Of a stretch of 64,000 nt of DNA, positions 57,927-64,000 are shown in pieces. A program made the translations under genes and the position numbers. Location: the NCBI GenBank assembly GCA_911728435.2, contig OU452208.1, positions 744,001 through 808,000 on the forward strand, given 5' to 3'. The notes under the pieces were generated by a model. The model was given only the letters and a program-made list of their open reading frames with translations, had not been told where the DNA came from and did no database searches. Numbering within the stretch: the first letter of the stretch is position 1; each line of letters begins with the position of its first letter. The stretch is from Apoderus coryli. Its lineage: Eukaryota > Arthropoda > Insecta > Coleoptera > Attelabidae.

Positions 57927-59469
57927 GTATAAAAATGCAAGGAGTTAATCATAAAGTGTATATTTTAAACATCTAATTATTATGTAGTGTCTATACAGGC
58001 TGAATAACGACTAACTTGGCCGTTTATTATAGAAAAACTAAAAAGTATGGTATTTCAAACTTATACATTATTGGAAATCCATATTTTACAGTACATTTCA
58101 ATAGCACATAAGAAATAAGGCCTTGTACTAATATTTCCTACAGCTATTTTGAATAGTTTTTGAGAAACAAACTGTTTTTAATTGTAGTATTTCTGAAGAA
58201 AACAAAGCACTTTCATAAGTTAAACAAATTATTAATTAGTATGCCAAATTCGTAGAAATTTTTCTACTTACGAGGCAAACAGATGCAGCTTGTAATGTTT
58301 GTTTTTAATCCAGAGAGTGTCCTTAATTATATATATATATATATTATATTTACCCAATTTAAATCTTCCTGACTTCATTTCCTCAAATAGAACACCATAT
58401 ATTATTTGTATTTACTATACCAACTTTTAATTTTCTATCGAATTTGTATAGATTATATCTTTTTATATAATACAGGCATATCTAAAATTTCAAGATTGTA
58501 ATAATTTGATTGAGCTCGCTGTAATTCACTCTCCTTATAATTTCATGTCATATAATGGCTTATTAAAAACAACATAGTAGTCAAATTATCATACTAAAGT
58601 TTGAACAAATGTATGGAATTTAAATACCTAGACGCGCTAATATATTATTATAGAATAGACTACAATCAGATAATATTTTTATGTTATACAAAGCTGACAA
58701 ACCACTTACCATTTTGGGAAAACATTTTTGATATAACTAGATAACTTTAACTTCACATAGTTATAATTTAAAATTTAAGATAAAAAGTAAAAATATTGTG
58801 GTAAAAGTAAAAAAATATTGTATAATATAATTTCTACTTGGAATAAAATGGAAAAGGATGAATGAAATCCCATGTACTCCCGAAATAAATTTCTTATAAT
58901 TTCGATCATTTCATTCTTCCTTAAGAGATAAACTCCTCGCTTAAAATGGACTATTAATTTTACTAATTACTAAAACGAAAACAAGATGTGAGGTTCTGTA
59001 AGAAAAAGCGTACATGCTGGAAAAATAATAGAAAGAATGTTTCTAAAGCATATAGAACAATACAGTAAATAAGACACAAATAATTAACCTCAGAAAAATA
59101 AATAAAAATAGAAATGTCATCTAATTTCAATGTTTGTCTTCATAACATAAAGGTCAATATTTACCTTTTTAATGACAGAAGGAGTGCATGTAAACAAAAG
59201 CCAGTGGCGTAGTATAATTCTTTTGAAATTGTGGTTGTAGTTTCCAATAATAAATACATACCTACGCAGGAACTGTTGCATTTTTTTCAAATATAATTTA
59301 TTAAATAATATATGTCTGGGATTAAAAGGAAACACTTTCTATATTATAAAAATATTGATTATTAAATGCAAAGGTATATAATTATGAATTTTTAATTACA
59401 TAAATTAATAGTATATTATGCGATACACCGATATCATATATTTCTGAAATTATGAAAAATACCGTTTTG
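57927..59469. other. Noncoding, probably chitinase intron 3
   Basis: AT-rich, an (AT)n run near 58330; I looked for the next GH18 exon and did not find it. Confidence 0.5.
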
Positions 59470-59600
59470 TCGAGGGATTTCTGGAACTAGTTGTTAAATC
59501 TGTTCCATCTAAATGAGCATACTTTTCTTTTTCTATTGTCAATGCTTCAGGTGTCTTCTTTCTTATCTTACTACTAGGCTTATTAAAACTGAAAAATTGT
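59470..59600 (-). CDS. Possible extra exon of the THAP gene
   Basis: The minus strand reads KKTPEALTIEKEKYAHLDGTD, then SSRNPSTKR. The IEKEKYAH block repeats the end of the exon at 59847. Exon limits are not clear; it may be an alternative or decayed last exon. Confidence 0.35.
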
Positions 59601-59846
59601 AAGTATATCAATCATTATAATATTTAGATATTTAAATTATGGCTCTTGGATCTGCTCGAAAAACACGTGCTGGTCAGTGGGGAACGTGTAAACTGGTAAG
59701 CAATCAAAGGTAGAATCCTTTAGAAATCTGGTTTTGAAAATGCCACTTTTGCTGGTCTTTTAACAAACATACAAACCTGAGTTTTCTAGAGTATTGTACT
59801 TTTAATAGCAACACATTCCTCACTGACCATGTACCGCACAGGAACC

Positions 59847-60117
59847 TTAATGTGCATACTTTTCTTTTTCAATTTCTGAGACTGATAGGGTTTCAGAGGA
59901 ACTTGCTGTTAATGTGTCCATGACCTCCATATTATGCTTGGTCGCGCTGAAAAAAAAAAACAACACAAATTTTAATTCATTGTTGCGGTGACCAGTATGT
60001 ATGTGATAAGAATACTTTTCATCCTCAACTTCGGACGCAGACAGAGTTTCTGAAGAACTAGCTGTAAATGTCATATTTTTTGCAACCTCAGCTGTAGACA
60101 CTAATTCAGAGGATAAT
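59847..60117 (-). CDS. THAP-domain protein, exon 3
   Basis: Starts after acceptor aacag (60118-60120 region) in phase with exon 2 and ends at TAA 59847. It has two similar blocks: TFTASSSETLSASEVEDEKY and TLTASSSETLSVSEIEKEKY. Between them is a pyrimidine-rich ttttttcag, so the second block may be an alternatively spliced exon; reading straight through is also in frame. The three exons total 513 nt, 170 residues. Confidence 0.6.
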
Positions 60118-60178
60118 CTGTTAAAAAATATTTTCAATAAATTGTAATATTTCTAATCGCACAAAAATATTAACTTAC

Positions 60179-60355
60179 TGAACATAGCGAACAGGAATGG
60201 CTGTGTGCGATATGCATGTTTGTGTTCCAAAAATTCTAATGTCTCTTTGATGGTTGAAATACTGTGAGCAAACATAAGAACTTTTAGTGACCCTTTCAAA
60301 ACTTAAACCAAGAGAAGTACACCACTCTCTTCTAACGGCTTGATCACTGGGAAAC
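60179..60355 (-). CDS. THAP-domain protein, exon 2
   Basis: Between an acceptor ttgtag (60356-60357) and donor gtaagt (60173-60178). It encodes FPSDQAVRREWCTSLGLSF, then SSYVCSQYFNHQRDI, then HTAIPVRY: the middle and end of a THAP zinc finger. Where the consensus has C-x2-H (CSxHF), this protein has CSQYF, so the last zinc ligand is Tyr instead of His. The AVP-like end (AIPVRY) is kept. Confidence 0.8.
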
Positions 60356-61122
60356 CTACAAGAATTATTGTACTATAGTATAAATAAAACATGAATAAGT
60401 GCTATGAATAGAATATATAGGATCATAATGCCCACTTGCACCACATCCCATATCTTATCTTTATCGTAAGGCACTTACTTAAAGGTCTGTGCATATCATT
60501 ATACATGTATGCTACTATCTATTAAGAAATTATGAAATATAAAGCATTTTATGAATTTACAATTCTTTTTGTTTATTATATTACTATCTATTTTGCAACT
60601 AGGTGTATAGTATATCGATACCTGTTCGCCAATCTATCGTAAGCTACCAAAGTCAAAGTTTACAGGAGGGCGATGTTTTTGTTACAACTGGAAAATATAA
60701 ACATAGAGATCCCAGTTCTTTATATCCATTTAGGTGTATTACGTTTTTCATTGAAATAATATTTTTATGTCATTATTTTAAAGATTTCTCCTTTATTTGG
60801 CACTTACAATATTTTGGTAGAGTAAAACCTGCATCGTAAAACATCGTAAGCAACACAGTTACGATACTTTGGTTCTAACTATTATGCATTTACGATACTT
60901 TATACTATTTATAAATTTTAAAGGTTTTCGGAAGATCGATGCAAATTCTTGAAATAAAGTTTAGTAAAATAATTATTTTTATAGCATTAACAAAGTTATC
61001 TATGTATAGGTATATGTACATCTCTTAATTTAATATTACTGAAAATGGGTTGTCCTCTTCAAAATAACTGTGCCAAATAGCTTGTTCTTTTTCTCGGATT
61101 CAACATACAGTGTTTTTCTTAT
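60356..61122. other. THAP-gene intron, noncoding part
   Basis: No frame with coding character was found here. Confidence 0.5.
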
Positions 61123-62293
61123 TTAGTTTGAGAAAATAAAATTCCTTTTTGATTTTAATAAACGTATTTTTCCTAAGACAAAATAAAACTTTGTGACAAC
61201 TTTTGATGAAATTATAAACACATCTTCTAACGGCATCAGGAGTTTTATTATGAGGTATGTGTTTTCCTCAGGCTTGGCAGTTTTTTCAATAGCATTACGA
61301 ACAGCATATCTTAACGTCATTTGTAAAATATCTAAAGTCTTTAATAAGAATTGCTGACAAACCTCAAAAGAAAGATGATTCCATGTAATGAAATATTTAT
61401 AGGAATACTGTCTTCTACTTTCTAAGACATTTTGTGTTCTTCTTCGGATCGGTACAGATTGAACACAAGTAAGTAACCAGTTACGTTGTCGCTCATAGCT
61501 ACCTAAGCCCCTGTAGAATTCGTGAATGTTTTGCCCATCCACTTCCATGAAATGTGTTGCCGATCTCAATTAAATCTTTTAAGCATACTTTCTTTCTTTA
61601 GAGGAACTTTATATGTTACTACTGGTAGATCTTCTTCTGCTGAGCTTTCATAAGCACAAGTCTAGTGAAATCAGAGTGAAGGGAATTATTATCAATAAAA
61701 GTAATTTCTGATTCAGCTTCGAATCTATTACTTTCAGAAAAGCCCTCAGCGTCGGTAAATGCCGTATTATTTAAGTCTAACTGGAAATTATCAATTTCAT
61801 CAATACTTTGCAATTCTTGGTTTGAAATGCCATCACTGGTAGTTGTAATGGTGTCTAGGATATGAACTGGCATATTATTAAAATCATCTGCATTGAAAAG
61901 TTCTTTACTATAACGCATGGAAGCCTGTTCAGGAACTTCATAATTTTCATTTGTCATTGCAATAAAATCTTGTTTGTTAAACATTTGGTCACATAATATC
62001 AAAGCCTGTTGTTTGGGAACTGTAGTAATAATTAATGGTTTCTCAGAGACTATAGGGGTACAAATAATATTACCAATAAGATCCTGTTTGCTAAATAGTT
62101 GTTTACTTGTGGAATTCTGTTGTTCGGAAACACTATTATCTAAATTAGTAGTTTTTTCTGTCTCATTGGATTCAGTTATATAAATATCATTAGATTTTAT
62201 TTTGGACCAATTATTCGGATCAATATTTTCTTTTAAATTTGTTGAATTTTGCCTAAGGGCAGCATGTAAGATCTTAGACGCACGCGATGACAT
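61123..62293 (-). CDS. Conserved insect protein of unknown function, probably broken or with missed introns
   Basis: ATG at 62293 (MSSRASKILHAALRQ) opens 225 Ser/Asn/Glu-rich codons to 61619. Near its end another frame continues with YESSAEEDLPVVTYKVPLKK. Downstream, 61569-61123 reads EFYRGLGSYERQRNWLLTCV, then RQYSYKYFITW, then LSFEVCQQFLLKTLDI, a pattern I know from a large family of uncharacterised arthropod proteins (Gly-Ser-Tyr-x-Arg-Arg block, then a CxxFFLxTL-like block). I cannot assign a function. A stop and at least two frame changes lie between the parts, so it is either frameshifted or spliced in a way I cannot resolve. It sits entirely inside the first intron of the THAP gene. 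Confidence 0.6.
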
Positions 62294-62707
62294 CTTGCCT
62301 AAAATAACGTTATTTTGTTTTATTATTATGTAATATTGCAATTTAAATTATCAAATAACATACAGAAACTATGGGTACCTATCTTATTACTATTTTCTAA
62401 TAAAAATTAATAAACTCAGTAAAATATCGGGTTCTGAAATATTTTTTTACCGTTTCAAGATATTTAATAACAGAATTTATTATGATGAGGTTTCCCTGTC
62501 CTGATGGAATCTTTCTGAATGTAATCGTTTTATGTTAGGTTAGGTTAATATGCTAGTAAGCTTAATAGACGTTTAATTAAAAAGTGAGAGTATAACATAC
62601 AAACTTTGGCTTTCTAGAGATTCTATACTTAATACTGAATACTTTAAATAGCAACAATTTTATTTTTTTAGCTCAAATATGTACTAAAAATGAAAAAAAC
62701 CACTTAC

Positions 62708-62850
62708 CGTTGTCACTGTTCCGGAAAATACTTTGACAGATAAGTAACTTAACCAACAATACAGATATCGTCAGTCACATCATGTGATGTCGCTTACGAT
62801 ATTCTCGACGTAGCCAAAATAAAATGAAACGTAGGTTACCATATTTTTGC
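62708..62850 (-). promoter_or_regulatory. 5' UTR exon of the nested gene
   Basis: A donor gtaagtg (62701-62707 complement) closes an upstream exon, and the acceptor ttttag just before 62298 (12 bp including gcaag ahead of the ATG) opens the coding exon. The intron is about 410 bp. The 5' limit is not defined. Confidence 0.5.
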
Positions 62851-63096
62851 AATTCATTAAACATATTTTGACACTTACGATAAAATAAAAACCGTTCTTT
62901 ATTAAAAACGGTGTATATTTGACTTACTATAGTATGTCAGATTGTTAATTTCATAAAAACACTTACTATGGTCAGAAAATCTCAATTTGAACGAAATTGA
63001 GGCTTACGATAGTTTGGCAAAAAACAATCGATATTTAAACAACTCATGTTAACTACCATCTCTGCAAAATCCCAAAATCTACGCCATTGTACTTAC

Positions 63097-63161
63097 TTGT
63101 GACACGTAACCTTACTCGGAAAATCACTCGACATGCAAACTAAGCACTTTTTTCTCCCCAT
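63097..63161 (-). CDS. THAP-domain protein, exon 1
   Basis: ATG 63161 gives MGRKKCLVCMSSDFPSKVTC and ends at donor gtaagt (63091-63096), phase 2. Joined to exon 2 it gives ...CHKFPSD, the exact THAP layout: C-x2-C, then FP, then W, then C. The intron of 2741 bp contains the nested gene at 61123-62850. THAP proteins bind DNA and act as transcription factors or derive from P-element transposases; no transposase part is present here. Confidence 0.8.
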
Positions 63162-63402
63162 TATTTAAAGGAAACCTAGTTTTACACACTACAAATGCAG
63201 TAAAGCAGAAGAGTCTCGTAAAATTCACTTAATCCGCGTTATAAAACTGTACGTAGCACTACTAGCACCCTGCGCGTCAACGTGACGTGTAAATATAAAC
63301 AAATCCCTCCGCGGGGTAGCCACACATTTATATCCGTAGAACATCTTTGTGAATCATATTATATTTGACTGATTTCTTGACGTTAAATATTTTATGAACA
63401 TG
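63162..63402. promoter_or_regulatory. Shared promoter region between two head-to-head THAP genes
   Basis: About 240 bp separate ATG 63161 (-) and ATG 63403 (+). The middle (63225-63330) is CG-rich against its surroundings, with gcgcgtcaacgtgacgtgt (a CRE-like TGACGT) and a ttataaaac TATA-like motif near 63239. This fits a divergent promoter. Confidence 0.5.
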
Positions 63403-63519
63403 TAATGGAAGCCGAATACAAAAAGAAATATTATAAATATTGTATAGTTCTGCAATGTAAGAACACTGGGACCAACCCTAATAAAAATTTACACTGGGAT
63501 GTGAAATACGAGTTCTGAT
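63403..63519 (+). CDS. THAP-type first exon or fragment, plus strand
   Basis: ATG 63403 gives MEAEYKKKYYKYCIVLQC then KNTGTNPNKN, the N-terminus of a common insect THAP family (YYKYCIVPxC, then PNK). Read straight on, it meets a stop at 63517-63519. A gtaaga at about 63453 could be a donor, in which case the rest lies beyond the window; otherwise it is a fragment. Confidence 0.55.
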
Positions 63520-64000
63520 TCTATGAATAAAACGAGCATTTGGCAACAGTGTTAGATCTTATTAGTAAAAATGTAAAGGTTATGTTGGCTACAAACATTT
63601 TTGTGATTAGTTTCTTGTTATGCCACTTCTATTTTTATTTATTTTTCTGAGTAATTAACCACTAATACAGTGAGGACCTAAAGTCTCCCTCCCACCCTTC
63701 TAACATCTGAACCGTTTGATATATTGTGATGTAATTTGGAACAAAACTACAAAAACAAGTTCTACATTTTTCGACATATCAATGATAGCTAGCTGTGAAT
63801 GTCATAATAGCACCTCGGGACGCTTTCGATTGTTGTTTTTAATAGAATAGAAATAGCGTGATATCTCATTTTAAAGGTCTTTTTATTATTTTTGGAAAAA
63901 AAAAATACGCGTGCAGCACATTACACATAATAGAAGTGAATACTTCTTTCACGAGAGAGGAAGGGAATACGAATGACGGTACAAAAGGGACAACCGAAGG
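63520..64000. other. Noncoding to window end
   Basis: No THAP continuation or other gene was recognised. Confidence 0.5.

Noticed and set aside
1..64000. CRISPR arrays, bacterial operons or riboswitches
   Set aside because: The window is animal nuclear DNA; the tandem repeats seen (40, 65, 82, 141 bp) have no spacer pattern.
57927..64000. Further GH18 exons of the chitinase
   Set aside because: No MAYD, MWA or chitin-binding motif was seen on the plus strand; the frames present belong to THAP-type and other minus-strand genes.

Overview
This AT-rich (roughly 30% GC by eye) window is nuclear DNA of an insect. A beetle is likely but not proven. The grounds are spliced GH18 chitinase exons, THAP-domain genes, insect errantivirus-type retroelements with envelope genes, and a dense mix of Ty3/gypsy, BEL/Pao, Copia, non-LTR, mariner, piggyBac, P-like and Ginger elements. 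Most of the sequence is transposon-derived and much of it is nested.

Layout. 1-9290: an errantivirus-type provirus (element A, running off the left edge) split inside pol by a second, related provirus (element B). 9312-11666: a Ginger-type DNA transposon with one intact 571-codon integrase/transposase. 11690-22700: fragments of a gypsy LTR, a non-LTR retrotransposon, a gypsy RT piece next to a tRNA-Ser 3' end that carries CCA, a TIR element and a dead mariner-type transposase. 22760-57926: three exons that I join into one secreted GH18 chitinase gene. Its first intron is about 32.4 kb and is filled with repeats: a P-like THAP transposase remnant, a fold-back element built of ~141-bp monomers, piggyBac and mariner relics, a third gag-env deletion provirus (element C), a minus-strand BEL/Pao element invaded by a gypsy element (itself invaded by an I-clade LINE) and by a small Copia element. 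59470-63520: a minus-strand THAP-domain gene whose long intron holds another conserved insect gene, with a second THAP-type first exon head-to-head on the plus strand.

The most interesting system is a family of short repeats, in the chitinase intron, that carry hammerhead self-cleaving ribozymes. I find canonical type I hammerheads at 25346-25389 (+), 37292-37336 (-) and 43441-43484 (-), plus a mutated copy at 43577-43620 (+). They sit in three independent insertions (about 244, 148 and 478 bp), each flanked by a target-site duplication of different length (12-13, 8 and 14 bp). This points to small non-autonomous, retrozyme-like elements mobilised by target-primed reverse transcription, probably by a Penelope-like element that is not in the window. 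A fourth, fold-back element at 38472-39166 carries a related but degenerate hammerhead-like motif in each arm and a 12-bp duplication.

How genes relate: only the chitinase, the THAP gene, the nested conserved gene and perhaps the Ginger transposase look able to encode product. Everything else is broken. Exon joins and element boundaries are read by eye; no alignment or database search was run.
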